Source: an uncultured Allofournierella sp.
GTDB lineage: Bacteria > Bacillota > Clostridia > Oscillospirales > Ruminococcaceae
Direction of reading: 5' to 3'
DNA length: 64,000 bases
Assembly (NCBI GenBank): GCA_944382775.1
Contig: CALWNI010000002.1
Span: 1-64,000, forward strand
Below the pieces are notes generated by a model, which was not told the origin of the DNA, did no database searches, and saw only the letters and a list, made by a program, of their open reading frames with translations. Below, in pieces: positions 35,564 to 44,914 of this stretch. Numbering within the stretch: position 1 is the first letter of the stretch; each line of letters opens with the position of its first letter. The translations under genes were made by a program, and so were the position numbers.

Positions 35564-36898
35564 TTAGTTCAGCTTTGCTTCCAGCTCTGCTTTTCGGTCT
35601 TCATAACCGGGTTTGCCCAGCAGTGCAAACATATTCTTTTTGTAGCTTTCCACACCGGGCTGGTCAAAGGGGTTTACGCTCAGCAAATAGCCGCTGATTG
35701 CACATGCACGCTCAAAGAAATAGATCAGGTAGCCCAAATCATATTCGCCCAAGCTGGGAGTTTCCAACACAATGTTGGGAACATCGCCGTCGGTATGTGC
35801 CAAAATTGTGCCCTGCATTGCTTTTTCGTTTACAATGCTCATGTTCTGGTTTGCCAGGAAGTTCAAACCATCCAGGTTCTGGTCATCGGTTTCAATGAAC
35901 AAATCCTGTGCGGGCTTTTTAATATCCACAACGGTTTCAAACATTACACGGGCACCTTCTTGAACGAACTGACCCATGGAATGCAAATCGGTGGAGAAAA
36001 TCACACTTGCGGGCATCAGACCCTTATTGTCTTTGCCTTCGCTTTCACCAAACAGCTGCTTATACCACTCGTTCATCATGGTAAAGTTAGGCTCATAGCA
36101 AGCCAACAGTTCCACTGCCTTGCCCTTGCGGTACAGGATATTGCGAGCCGCTGCGTATTTGTAGCAATCATTTTCCGGTGTGCAGTTGCTGTATTCAGCA
36201 CGAGCATCTGCCGCACCCTGCATCAAAGCGTCAATGTCACAGCCGGCGCAAGCAATGGGCAGTAAACCTACTGCGGTTAAAACCGAGAAACGGCCGCCCA
36301 CGTCATCGGGAACTACAAAAGTCTGCCAGCCTTCTTTATCTGCCTGCTCTTTCAAGGTGCCGCGGCTGCGGTCGGTTGTGGCATAAATGCGTTTTGCAGC
36401 TTCTTCCTTACCGTAACGCTCTTCCAGATATTTTTTAAATACGCGGAATGCCAATGCCGGCTCGGTTGTAGTGCCGGACTTGGAAATCACGTTCACACTT
36501 ACCTGCTTACCTTCGCAGCATGCCAAAATATCTTGCAGATATGCAGGAGAAATGGAGTTGCCTGCAAAGAAGATTTGCGGTGTTTTTTTGCAGGTGCAGT
36601 TGTACATCTGACCCTTTACCGCTTCAATGGCGGCACGGGCACCCAGATAAGAACCGCCGATGCCGATTACAACCAACACATCCGAATCCTCACAAATTTT
36701 TTGTGCAGCGGATTTGATGCGTGCAAATTCTTCTTTATCGTAATTCACAGGCAAATCAACCCAGCCCAAAAAGTCATTTCCCGGACCATTGCGTTGTTCC
36801 AATAACTGATGTGCTGCCTGAACCTGTGGCCAAATCGCCTCGAATTCAGACTCTTTCACAAACTTGCTGAGATGTTTGCCGTTGAATTTGACACTCAT
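35564..36898 (-). CDS. pgi: Glucose-6-phosphate isomerase
   Basis: A 444-residue glycolytic enzyme that interconverts glucose-6-phosphate and fructose-6-phosphate. Motifs in order are [23 protein letters not shown], the [15 protein letters not shown] signature and the C-terminal GVESYKKN with the catalytic lysine. Its length matches the short Firmicutes form. It has a strong promoter. I see no clear terminator between it and the small P-loop gene, so readthrough is likely. Confidence 0.97.
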   Translation of the reverse strand: MSVKFNGKHLSKFVKESEFEAIWPQVQAAHQLLEQRNGPGNDFLGWVDLPVNYDKEEFARIKSAAQKICEDSDVLVVIGIGGSYLGARAAIEAVKGQMYNCTCKKTPQIFFAGNSISPAYLQDILACCEGKQVSVNVISKSGTTTEPALAFRVFKKYLEERYGKEEAAKRIYATTDRSRGTLKEQADKEGWQTFVVPDDVGGRFSVLTAVGLLPIACAGCDIDALMQGAADARAEYSNCTPENDCYKYAAARNILYRKGKAVELLACYEPNFTMMNEWYKQLFGESEGKDNKGLMPASVIFSTDLHSMGQFVQEGARVMFETVVDIKKPAQDLFIETDDQNLDGLNFLANQNMSIVNEKAMQGTILAHTDGDVPNIVLETPSLGEYDLGYLIYFFERACAISGYLLSVNPFDQPGVESYKKNMFALLGKPGYEDRKAELEAKLN

Positions 36899-36933
36899 AT
36901 TACAGCCCCCAATAGTGTGTTTTCTTTGTCATA

Positions 36934-36962
36934 ATTATACTTTTTTATATACTGTAAGTCAA
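36934..36962 (-). promoter_or_regulatory. pgi promoter
   Basis: On the minus strand TTGACT (36957-36962), 17 bases, TATAAT (36934-36939). Confidence 0.8.
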
Positions 36963-36987
36963 GTGAAAGCATAACATTTGCACAATT

Positions 36988-37034
36988 TTTAAAAAAATAC
37001 AACGATGCATCCAAACATCTAGATGCATCGTTGC
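36988..37034 (-). terminator. dacF terminator
   Basis: Stem AACGATGCATC/GATGCATCGTT with a 10-base loop and TATTTTTTT on the minus strand. Confidence 0.85.
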
Positions 37035-37054
37035 TGTATTTTGTCTATTTTTTA

Positions 37055-38227
37055 TCAATATTGCAGTAACGCCTCAAATAAGTTTGCCAAACCAAGCTTA
37101 ATGCTCATCTTCGGCACACTGTCTGCTGCGGTAATGGGCCATTGCCCTAACACTTCTTCGCCCATTTTTACGGTTACGGTTCCCACTTGGGTTCCTGCCT
37201 CCACCGGCGCCGCTACCGAATCCGCCACTTCAATGCTTGTCGTTAACTGCTCCTGCTCACCTTTTTTCATCAAAATATTCTGCGGTGCTGTATATTCCAA
37301 TGCTACCTGTTCCTGTGAACCGCCGGTTACTGCAATCATCTGCGGCGCATCTGCCGGCAGTGTTGCGGCAGCATTTTCAAAGTTTGTAAACCCATAGTCC
37401 AATAATGTTGTGGCAGAATCAAACCGCTCCCCGCTGCTGGGGCTTCCCAGCACTACCGCAATCAGCGAAACACCATTGCGTGTTGCACTTGCCGATAAGC
37501 ACACGCCGGCTTTGCTGGTTGTTCCGGTTTTTAGCCCTGTAATACCGTCATACCGCTTTAACAGCTTGTTGGTATTCAATAGTTGTGTTTGTCCGTTACG
37601 CAGTGTATCCATCCAAATGCCGGTATACTCCAAAATCTGCGGATGTTTCGTTAGCATCTCTCGGCTCATAATGGCCACATCGTGCGCACTGGAAAGATGC
37701 CCCTCTTCATCCAGCCCACAAGCATTTTTAAATGTGGTATTGGTCATGCCCAGTTCCTGCGCTTTTTGGTTCATCATCTCCACAAAAGCCGGTTCGCTGC
37801 CTCCTACAAACTCGGCAACTGCTACTGCCGCATCGTTTGCGCTGGATACACAAACCGCCTTCAGCATCTCGTCCAGAGTAAACTCTTCGCCCGGCTCCAG
37901 CCAAATTTGGCTTCCACCCATGTTATAAGCGTGTTCGCTTACCGGTACAAGATCCGTAAGTGAAATACGGCCCTGTTCCAACGCTTCCATGGTAAGCAGC
38001 ATTGTCATAACCTTTGTAATGGATGCAATGGGCACCTGCATATCCGCCTGTTTGTCATATAAAATAGTACCGCTTTCCTGCTCAATCAAAATTGCCGATC
38101 GGCACGGAACATCAAATTCGGGCAGTGCAAAACGTCCTACCGCTATCCCTTCCGCTTTTGCCGGCATTGCCATTCCAACCACCATGGTCAAGGTTACCGC
38201 AAACGCCGCAATCCTTTTCTTTATCAT
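37055..38227 (-). CDS. D-alanyl-D-alanine carboxypeptidase, DacF-like (penicillin-binding)
   Basis: A 390-residue secreted serine carboxypeptidase of the S11 family that trims peptidoglycan pentapeptides. A signal peptide ends near PAKA (about residue 25). The active site is Ser69-Ile-Thr-Lys72, then SAN and KTGT. A C-terminal beta domain and an amphipathic end follow, the latter probably a membrane anchor. DacF itself is a sporulation enzyme in Bacillus; the exact paralogue cannot be settled here. It diverges from mtaB. Confidence 0.92.
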   Translation of the reverse strand: MIKKRIAAFAVTLTMVVGMAMPAKAEGIAVGRFALPEFDVPCRSAILIEQESGTILYDKQADMQVPIASITKVMTMLLTMEALEQGRISLTDLVPVSEHAYNMGGSQIWLEPGEEFTLDEMLKAVCVSSANDAAVAVAEFVGGSEPAFVEMMNQKAQELGMTNTTFKNACGLDEEGHLSSAHDVAIMSREMLTKHPQILEYTGIWMDTLRNGQTQLLNTNKLLKRYDGITGLKTGTTSKAGVCLSASATRNGVSLIAVVLGSPSSGERFDSATTLLDYGFTNFENAAATLPADAPQMIAVTGGSQEQVALEYTAPQNILMKKGEQEQLTTSIEVADSVAAPVEAGTQVGTVTVKMGEEVLGQWPITAADSVPKMSIKLGLANLFEALLQY

Positions 38228-38252
38228 TCAAACCCCCACCCCTTAACATTAT

Positions 38253-38269
38253 GGCATGCAATGCATGCC
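38253..38269. repeat. 17-bp perfect palindrome in the dacF leader
   Basis: GGCATGCA, one centre base, TGCATGCC. On the plus strand it is followed by TTTTTT, giving a terminator shape that would stop antisense transcription coming from dacF; on the minus strand it lies 26 bases before dacF. Confidence 0.6.
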
Positions 38270-38339
38270 GTTTTTTGTTTTTTATTATTATGTATATTAT
38301 CCTCTGCCGCCCAAATATGCCCATTCCCTTGTACAGGGC

Positions 38340-38369
38340 TTGCCTTTTTGTTTTTGTTGCCTATATAAT
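38340..38369 (+). promoter_or_regulatory. mtaB promoter
   Basis: TTGCCT, 18 bases, TATAAT on the plus strand, about 40 bases before mtaB. Confidence 0.55.
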
Positions 38370-38411
38370 GAATAGGTAATCTTTTTATTATCTAATTTAA
38401 GGAGCAATTTC

Positions 38412-39707
38412 ATGCGCGTTAGTTTTTATACACTGGGCTGCAAGGTAAACCAGAATGAAACCGGTGCTTTGGCCCAACTCTTTTGCGAAAACGGCTATAC
38501 TTTGGCAGGTCCCGAAGAAGAAGCCGATGTATTTGTTGTAAACAGCTGTACCGTTACCGCAGGCGGCGACAAAAAAAGCCGTCAATGGCTGCGCCGTGCC
38601 AAGCGTGAATACCCGGGTGCCATTACGGTATTAACCGGTTGCTATCCCCAGGCATTTCCCGAAGAAGCCGCAGCGGTGGAGGAAGCCGACGTGGTTATGG
38701 GCAACGCCAACCGCCATGCCATCTTAAAAAATGTAGACATTGCGTTGTCTACACAACAACGTGTCGTTGACATTGTTCCCCACCAAAAGGGCGAACAATT
38801 TGAAGAGCTGCCCATGGAGCGTTTTGAGGGTCACACCCGTGCTTTTATTAAGGTGCAAGACGGCTGCAACCGTCAGTGTGCATATTGTGTTATCCCCCGC
38901 GCCCGTGGCCAGGTGCGCAGCCGCAGCGAAGCAAGCATCTTAAAGGAATTGAAAGCCTTGGCAGATGCAGGCTATAAAGAAGTGGTATTCAGCGGCATCA
39001 ATCTGCCCAGCTATGGTCAGGATACCGGCACCACCCTAATTGAACTGATTGAACACAGTGCCGAAATCGAGGGCATCGAGCGCATTCGTTTGGGCAGCTT
39101 GGAACCCGATGTATTGAGTGACGAACACATTGCCCGCATGGCAAAGGTAGAAAAGCTTTGCCCGCAGTTCCACCTATCGCTGCAAAGCGGCTGCACCGCA
39201 ACCTTGCGCCGTATGCGCCGTGTTTACACTGCCGAAGAATACGCCGCTGTTGTTGCAAAAATGCGCGCTGTATTTCATAATAATTGCAGTTTTACCACCG
39301 ACGTCATTGTAGGCTTCCCCGGTGAAACCGAAGAAGAATTTGCACAAAGCCTGAAGTTTGTACAGGAAATCGGCTTTTTAAAGGTGCACGTGTTCCCCTA
39401 TTCTCAGCGTTCCGGAACACCTGCCGCAACCTTCCCCGACCAAATTCCCGAATCCGTAAAAGCGGAGCGTGTACGTGCAATGCAGGCAGCCGCCGACGCC
39501 GTAAAGGACACCTTGGCACAGCAAATGCTGGGCAGCACCGATACCGTATTGCTGGAAAAACCGCTTAGCAGCCAGCTATTTACCGGTTACACCCGGCTGT
39601 ATCTGCCGGTGGTTGTTACTGCTCCCAACGCATCCGCCGGGCAAATTATCAACTGCCAATTGGATAGCTGGGATGGCGAACGCTGCCGCGCCAGTGTTGT
39701 AAAATAA
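38412..39707 (+). CDS. mtaB: tRNA (t6A37) methylthiotransferase MtaB
   Basis: A 431-residue radical SAM enzyme that converts t6A37 to ms2t6A37 in tRNAs reading ANN codons. The N-terminal UPF0004 domain has Cys10, Cys46 and Cys77 for the auxiliary cluster, and the radical SAM triad is Cys152, Cys156 and Cys159 in DGCNRQCAYCVIPRARG. The C-terminal TRAM domain is short. The first residues MRVSFYTLGCKVNQ are diagnostic of MtaB rather than MiaB. A strong terminator follows. Confidence 0.95.
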   Translation: MRVSFYTLGCKVNQNETGALAQLFCENGYTLAGPEEEADVFVVNSCTVTAGGDKKSRQWLRRAKREYPGAITVLTGCYPQAFPEEAAAVEEADVVMGNANRHAILKNVDIALSTQQRVVDIVPHQKGEQFEELPMERFEGHTRAFIKVQDGCNRQCAYCVIPRARGQVRSRSEASILKELKALADAGYKEVVFSGINLPSYGQDTGTTLIELIEHSAEIEGIERIRLGSLEPDVLSDEHIARMAKVEKLCPQFHLSLQSGCTATLRRMRRVYTAEEYAAVVAKMRAVFHNNCSFTTDVIVGFPGETEEEFAQSLKFVQEIGFLKVHVFPYSQRSGTPAATFPDQIPESVKAERVRAMQAAADAVKDTLAQQMLGSTDTVLLEKPLSSQLFTGYTRLYLPVVVTAPNASAGQIINCQLDSWDGERCRASVVK

Positions 39708-39734
39708 CCAATTTTTATACTTTTTTCGCATTTC

Positions 39735-39770
39735 AACCCTTCTTGTTGCTTGTAGCAAGAAGGGTTTTGT
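39735..39770 (+). terminator. mtaB terminator
   Basis: Stem AACCCTTCTTG/CAAGAAGGGTT then TTTGTG on the plus strand. Its loop and right arm also contain the -35 region of the hydrogenase promoter. Confidence 0.8.
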
Positions 39771-39778
39771 GTTATATT
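39750..39778 (+). promoter_or_regulatory. Probable promoter of the hydrogenase gene
   Basis: TTGTAG (39750-39755), 17 bases, TATATT (39773-39778). The -35 box is within the mtaB terminator. Confidence 0.5.
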
Positions 39779-39824
39779 AACTTTGTATGCGAATAACAAC
39801 GCATTTTGGAAGGAGTTATGTGAT

Positions 39825-41351
39825 ATGAGCAACATGCGCGGTATCTACACTTCGGTTACCGACATCCGTCGTCGTGTTTTTACCGAGGTCGCGCGGCTTT
39901 CTTACGAAGGCCAAAACTATGCAGAAGAGGTCGCTCGTCTGCCCTACAAAATCATTCCCGGCGAGGTAAACAGCTTCCGTAACAGCGTGTTCCTGGAGCG
40001 CGCCATCGTTTCGGAGCGTATTCGTTTGGCAATGGGTCTGCCCCTGCGTTCTATGGATGAGCAGGCACCCATCAATGCTGGTATGGAAAACAGCATCATT
40101 GCCCAAAAATACTACGATTCCCCGCTGGTTAACATCATTAAATTTGCCTGCAATTCTTGCCCTGAAAAGCGCGTTGAGGTTTCCAACCTGTGCCGTGGCT
40201 GCTTGGCTCATCCCTGTGTGGACGTTTGCCCCAAGGATGCTTTGACTTTCACCCCCGGCGGCCAAACTGTAATTGACCAAGACAAGTGCATTAAGTGCGG
40301 CAAATGTGTAGATGTTTGCCCCTACCACGCCATTGTTAAGATGGAGCGTCCCTGTGCTGCTGCCTGCGGCATGAACGCAATCCATTCCGATGAGCTGGGC
40401 CGTGCCAACATCGACCAGGATAAGTGTGTTTCCTGTGGCATGTGCTTGGTAAACTGCCCCTTCGGTGCAATTGTAGACAAGGGCCAGATTTTCCAGCTGA
40501 TTCAAAGCATCCGTCAGGGCGACCGTGTATATGCAATCATGGCACCTGCGTTTGTTAGCCAGTTCCCCGGCTTAACCGTTGGTAAGTTAAAGGCTGCTAT
40601 GCGTGCTTTGGGCTTTGCCGATACCTTTGAAGTTGCTGTTGGTGCCGACCTGTGCACCATTGAAGAGGCAAAGGACTTCATGCGTGAAGTTCCCGAAAAG
40701 CTGCCCTTCATGGCAACCAGCTGCTGCCCCAGCTGGAGCATGATGGCCAAAAAGCTGTTCCCCGAAATGGCCGAAAACATCAGCATGGCAATGACTCCCA
40801 TGGTATTGAGCGCACGTCTGCTCAAAAAGAAGATGGGCAAGGATTGCAAGGTTGTATTCGTTGGTCCCTGTGCTGCGAAAAAGCTGGAGGCAAGCCGCCG
40901 TTCTGTACGCAGCGATGTTGACTTTGTTCTGACCTTTGAAGAGCTGATGGGTCTGTTTGAAGCTCGTGAAATCGACTTTGATTCTCTGGAAGCAGAGGCA
41001 GACGATGACTTCAACAAGGCTTCTGCCGATGGCCGTGGCTTTGCTGTTAGCGGCGGTGTTGCTCAGGCAGTTGTAAACGCCATCAAAAAGATGGACCCCG
41101 AACGCGAAGTTAAGGTTGCCAGCGCACAAGGCTTGGCTGACTGCAAACGCCTGCTGATGATGGCACGTGCCGGCAAATACAACGGCTACTTGCTGGAAGG
41201 CATGGGCTGCCCCGGCGGCTGCATGGGTGGCGCCGGTACTTTGGCCGACCCCGTAAAGGCTGCTGCTGCCTTGGCAAAATATAAGAAGGAAGCTCCCATG
41301 GAAACTGCTGTGGAAAGCCCCTATGAAAACGACCTGCCTTTCTTAAACTAA
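39825..41351 (+). CDS. Monomeric [FeFe] hydrogenase with N-terminal ferredoxin domains
   Basis: A 508-residue cytoplasmic enzyme that makes or uses H2 with electrons from ferredoxin. The start is the ATG of MSNMRGIYTSVTD with AAGGAG nine bases upstream. The N-terminal third carries cysteines for several [4Fe-4S] clusters (CNSCPEK near 109, CRGC near 123, DKCIKCGKCVDVCP near 153 and DKCVSCGMCLVNCP near 199). The H-cluster loops are TSCCPSW (298-304), GPCAAKKLE (347-355) and EGMGCPGGCMGG (458-469), which fit the group B type better than classic HydA. Codon bias is strong, suggesting high expression. No HydE, HydF or HydG maturase is in the window. Confidence 0.93.
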   Translation: MSNMRGIYTSVTDIRRRVFTEVARLSYEGQNYAEEVARLPYKIIPGEVNSFRNSVFLERAIVSERIRLAMGLPLRSMDEQAPINAGMENSIIAQKYYDSPLVNIIKFACNSCPEKRVEVSNLCRGCLAHPCVDVCPKDALTFTPGGQTVIDQDKCIKCGKCVDVCPYHAIVKMERPCAAACGMNAIHSDELGRANIDQDKCVSCGMCLVNCPFGAIVDKGQIFQLIQSIRQGDRVYAIMAPAFVSQFPGLTVGKLKAAMRALGFADTFEVAVGADLCTIEEAKDFMREVPEKLPFMATSCCPSWSMMAKKLFPEMAENISMAMTPMVLSARLLKKKMGKDCKVVFVGPCAAKKLEASRRSVRSDVDFVLTFEELMGLFEAREIDFDSLEAEADDDFNKASADGRGFAVSGGVAQAVVNAIKKMDPEREVKVASAQGLADCKRLLMMARAGKYNGYLLEGMGCPGGCMGGAGTLADPVKAAAALAKYKKEAPMETAVESPYENDLPFLN

Positions 41352-41377
41352 CCAAGTAAACTTCCATTAAAATTTTT

Positions 41378-41410
41378 ATCCCGCATTGGCATTGCCATGC
41401 GGGATTTTTC
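41378..41410 (+). terminator. Hydrogenase terminator
   Basis: Stem ATCCCGCAT/ATGCGGGAT with TTTTTC on the plus strand. Confidence 0.8.
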
Positions 41411-41496
41411 TTGTTTTGTTATAAAAAATTAGTTTTTACTTGTTTTGTATAAATCTTTTAGCTATTTTATTTATCTATTGGCTGTAGGCATTTTTT

Positions 41497-41537
41497 CTTG
41501 TCAAAGGCATTGACAAGTTTAAAAAAATTGCAATAAT
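41497..41537 (+). promoter_or_regulatory. Promoter of the GGDEF gene with overlapping inverted repeat
   Basis: TTGACA (41510-41515), 16 bases, AATAAT (41532-41537). The -35 box forms the right arm of a perfect inverted repeat CTTGTCAA/TTGACAAG (41497-41517, 5-base centre), a good position for a repressor. Confidence 0.5.
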
Positions 41538-41615
41538 TAATAATGTACAATTTTTATTAATCGAACACGCTCTATGTATTGCAAATTTTGTTATTTTGCA
41601 GCTTTAGGTGATTTA

Positions 41616-43651
41616 ATGAAAAAAATTTTATTTCGACAAATCGGAATAGCCTTTTTGGTAATAACGTTTCTATTATTTGGCGGTGTTTCATTTTACGAAT
41701 TTCATTCACAACGTGCACGCTGCTTCGCCGAATTAAACGATATGCTGGATGAGGTTATCAAATCCTATGAAAGCAGCCTTGTCACCATTGATGAACTGAT
41801 TGCAAGTTTTGAGGACGATTACATTAACCGCGCAAAAGCAATTGATTATATGCTTTTAAACGATGCAGATTCTTCTAATATCGATAATGAATTGAAAAAA
41901 CTGCAAAGCTTCATGGAAGTTTTGTCCATTCACTTGGTTGACGACAGCGGTATCATTCAAGCCAGCAGTAACGATGAATCCATAGGGCTGGACTTAAAAG
42001 CTCACGCTGAAACCTCTGAATTTTGGGACTTAATTCAAAATCCGGATTCCAACGCTACTGCAATCGATATGAACACTCGTTCTTTGCTTAGCAACGAACC
42101 GCGCATTTACATTGCTATTAAATCCTCTTTGCCTAATTACTCTATTTTGCAAATTGGTGTAAACCCCAGTGCACTTGCCGATGTAATCAAAAGCAGTACC
42201 ATACAAACTATCATCGCACAAATGCCCACCCTACCCACCAAAGCAGCATTTGTGGTAAATAAAGCAACCGGCAAGCTGGAAAGCATTACACGCAATAACG
42301 ACCAGGAAGTAAACATTCGCAACGCGGAAACACCAGAAAAGTTTGTAAAAGTTTTAGAAAATTGCACTAACGGTAAATTAGTTTATATAAACAATGAACT
42401 TAGATATTTAACAACCCGAGATTGCGGCGACACCATACTGGCCGCTTATGTTGATGCTGATTTGGTGTATCGAACTGCATGGACTCAATTGTTTTACGCC
42501 TTTATCGTTATTACACTGGTTTCGCTGGCTATGTTAATCACCCTGTATTACCATATTAACGAGTATGTAATCAAAGATATTCAATCCATTTCCAAAAACG
42601 TTCAACAAATGTTGCTGGGTAATTATCACGTTACCTTTTCCAGTAAGCATAAAACCGAATTTTCTTCTATTTCCGGTTTGCTGAACGACTGGAAAGCCTC
42701 TTACAAAAACAAAACCGAGCGTATGAGCCATATTGTAGAATCGGTTGCTGCAAACGTAGGTGCGTTTGAATGTTTGCAATCCATTCACCAGAACTTCTTT
42801 TCGGATAACATGCAGCAGCTTTTAAATGTTGACGACATGATTTGGCAGACTATTTCAAAATCAGAAGATAGCTTCCGCTTGTATATTGATTCACTCATCA
42901 ATAGCTGCACACAAGGTGAATATATTTATGCCAACGACCAGTTCTTAAAAATTTCTGCTTTTAAACAAGACGATGCATACTATGGCACAATAACCAATTG
43001 TACCAAAGAAGTTTTGGAAAGCCGAAAAATGCAGGCTGAAGCAGAAACCGACTCTTTAACCAGTGTGTTGAATCGTGCCGGATTCCGTAAGCGCATAGAA
43101 CTGCAACTGGCCGAAAAAACAAACGAGGCATTTTGCTGATTTTTGATTTGGATTCCTTTAAGGCTGTTAACGATACTTATGGCCATCCGGAAGGCGACCG
43201 AATCCTAACCGAATTTGCTGAAATTCTAAAAAGTTCGTTCCGTTCTAATGATATTATCGGCCGTATGGGCGGTGATGAATTTGTGGTGTTTATCCCCATG
43301 AATCTAACCTCTGTGACTCTCGTTTCCAAATTGAACCACATTCTTTCGCAAGTGCGGCTTCGTTTCAGCGATTACCATAATGCCGTTGGTCTTTCTGCAA
43401 GTATTGGTGCAGTGTATGTAAATGAATCGGTTAAAACTTTTAAAAGTCTATACAAATATGCCGACACTGCTCTTTATATTGCAAAAAACAGCGGTAAAAA
43501 CGGTTTTTACATCAATTTAGAACACATCGAATGTACCCCGGATAAATGTGCTCTGTGCACCAAAGAATGTGAAAACCGCAAACGGTATACACAAAAAGAA
43601 AAAGAGTATTTTGATTCTGATTCCTCAAATTGGAACGATTATATCATCTAA
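41616..43651 (+). pseudogene. Diguanylate cyclase with Cache-like sensor, split by a frameshift in the GGDEF domain
   Basis: Two overlapping frames together encode one membrane-bound diguanylate cyclase of about 678 residues. Frame 1 (41616-43139) has a span near residues 7-27, an extracytoplasmic Cache-like sensor (about 30-280), a second span (about 290-312), a HAMP-like linker, a PAS-like segment and the start of the GGDEF domain (ETDSLTSVLNRAGF). It stops at TGA 43137-43139. Frame 2, shifted by -1, continues the domain at once: LIFDLDSFKAVNDTYGH, an RSND inhibitory site and GRMGGDEFVVF. One extra T in the TTTT run at 43131-43134 would restore a single frame. The gene is more AT-rich than its neighbours. 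It may be inactive, a read error, or expressed by slippage. Confidence 0.85.
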
Positions 43652-43677
43652 TCTTTCTTTTTAAATAACACGATAAG

Positions 43678-43722
43678 CAAAGCCCCGGTATAGGAAGCAC
43701 TTCCTATACCGGGGCTTTTTTG
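43678..43722. terminator. Bidirectional terminator between the GGDEF and lipoprotein genes
   Basis: A perfect stem of about 19 pairs (AAAGCCCCGGTATAGGAAG and complement) with a CAC loop and TTTTTT on the plus strand; A/T-rich flanks also serve the converging minus-strand gene. Confidence 0.9.
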
Positions 43723-43745
43723 TGTTGTTATAGACTCTACGGTAA

Positions 43746-44777
43746 TTATCCCTTTTTAAACGGATAATCGCTCAGCTTAATTACACCCCAACCATCCGAT
43801 GTTTTCACCCAAGCTTTTCCATCATAAGCACTTGCGGCTTTTAAAAATGTCATACTGGTCTTTTTTGCACCTGCCAGGCTAATATATCCCCAGCCTGTTT
43901 CTGTTTTTACTGCCGCACGATCTCCGCAGAAAGGCCGTGCATCCAGATACAAAAAGTTCACCAGCTGCTCACCGGTTTCTTGGTTTACATATCCCCATAA
44001 ACCATCTTTTTTTACGGCAAATGTGCCAACACTGGCACGCTGTACCTCTTGGTATACCTCGCCGTTCAAAGCTGTGCCATCGGGTTTAAATAGCATATAT
44101 CCTGTGGCATCGCTAATGGATACAGGGTGGTCCTCTTGCTGCAACGAGTATCCTTTCCAGTTCGGGTCATCCTGCGTTGTGTCCGAAATGGTAACCACCG
44201 AAACAATCATTGGCTCCAAGGTGGTCAATGTATTTGCGTTCCAAGGCTGCAAAATCCCAAACTCACCTTCTACATATAACGATTTTTTATCGGCATCGTA
44301 ATACAGGCCCAACTCGGTTGCACCATGGCCACCACTGCCGATCACCTCGCCTTTTTCGTTGTAAATCTCGGTTTCGCCCTCATTGGTAATTCCACAAACC
44401 GGGCACCAGTGCACATTCTTTTCGGCAGGAATTACAATATTGCCTTCAAAATCAATTACACCTGTTTTTCCGTTTTGTGTAAAAAAGGCTAATTGCTCCC
44501 GATTTTTCAGTTCACTGTTGGACGGTGCAGAATAATCTGCCAAGGATGTGGTAATCTCGATATCATCCAACGGACCTACCAGGTAGCCTGCTTGTGGGGT
44601 TGCCGTAGGTTCTGCATCGGAAGTATCTTCCTTATTGGGTTTACTTGGCGCAGGTGCACTGCTGTGGTCCGGTCGAATTACTTCCACATCGTAATCGCCT
44701 TTTGCCTTTTGACCGCAAGCAGTCATCGCCATTGCCAAACAAACCACCAGAAGAATGGAAAGCCATTGTTTTATCAC
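43746..44777 (-). CDS. WG-repeat lipoprotein
   Basis: A 343-residue lipoprotein. The start is GTG with AGGGGG eight bases upstream; the frame extends 40 codons further without a ribosome site. A lipobox MTAC near residue 21 follows the hydrophobic signal, then a Pro/Ser/Thr-rich linker. The body contains WG (KWG) repeats such as GKTGVIDFEGNIVIPA, GLWGYVNQETGEQL, GWGYISLAG and GWGVIKL, which form beta-propeller-like binding surfaces. A CPVC pair is an extra feature. Its ligand is unknown. It has its own promoter and is transcribed toward the GGDEF gene. Confidence 0.85.
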   Translation of the reverse strand: MIKQWLSILLVVCLAMAMTACGQKAKGDYDVEVIRPDHSSAPAPSKPNKEDTSDAEPTATPQAGYLVGPLDDIEITTSLADYSAPSNSELKNREQLAFFTQNGKTGVIDFEGNIVIPAEKNVHWCPVCGITNEGETEIYNEKGEVIGSGGHGATELGLYYDADKKSLYVEGEFGILQPWNANTLTTLEPMIVSVVTISDTTQDDPNWKGYSLQQEDHPVSISDATGYMLFKPDGTALNGEVYQEVQRASVGTFAVKKDGLWGYVNQETGEQLVNFLYLDARPFCGDRAAVKTETGWGYISLAGAKKTSMTFLKAASAYDGKAWVKTSDGWGVIKLSDYPFKKG

Positions 44778-44835
44778 AGAAAATTCCCCCTCTATTATTT
44801 TTGCTGCCATGCAGCTTTTGTGGGATATTTTTGTT

Positions 44836-44865
44836 ATTATAACATGAAACCCCCACATATTACAA
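44836..44865 (-). promoter_or_regulatory. Promoter of the WG-repeat lipoprotein gene
   Basis: On the minus strand TTGTAA (44860-44865), 18 bases, TATAAT (44836-44841). Confidence 0.65.
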
Positions 44866-44874
44866 AACAAATCA

Positions 44875-44914
44875 AAAACAGCCCCTGTATCACACAAATA
44901 CAGGGGCTGTTTGT
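44875..44914 (-). terminator. rlmH terminator
   Basis: Stem AAACAGCCCCTGTAT and its complement with a 7-base loop and T residues on the minus strand. Confidence 0.85.

Noticed and set aside
43746..44897. Longer version of the WG-repeat lipoprotein starting at 44897
   Set aside because: The extra 40 residues run through the promoter and would place the lipobox far from the N-terminus; the GTG start has a good ribosome site.
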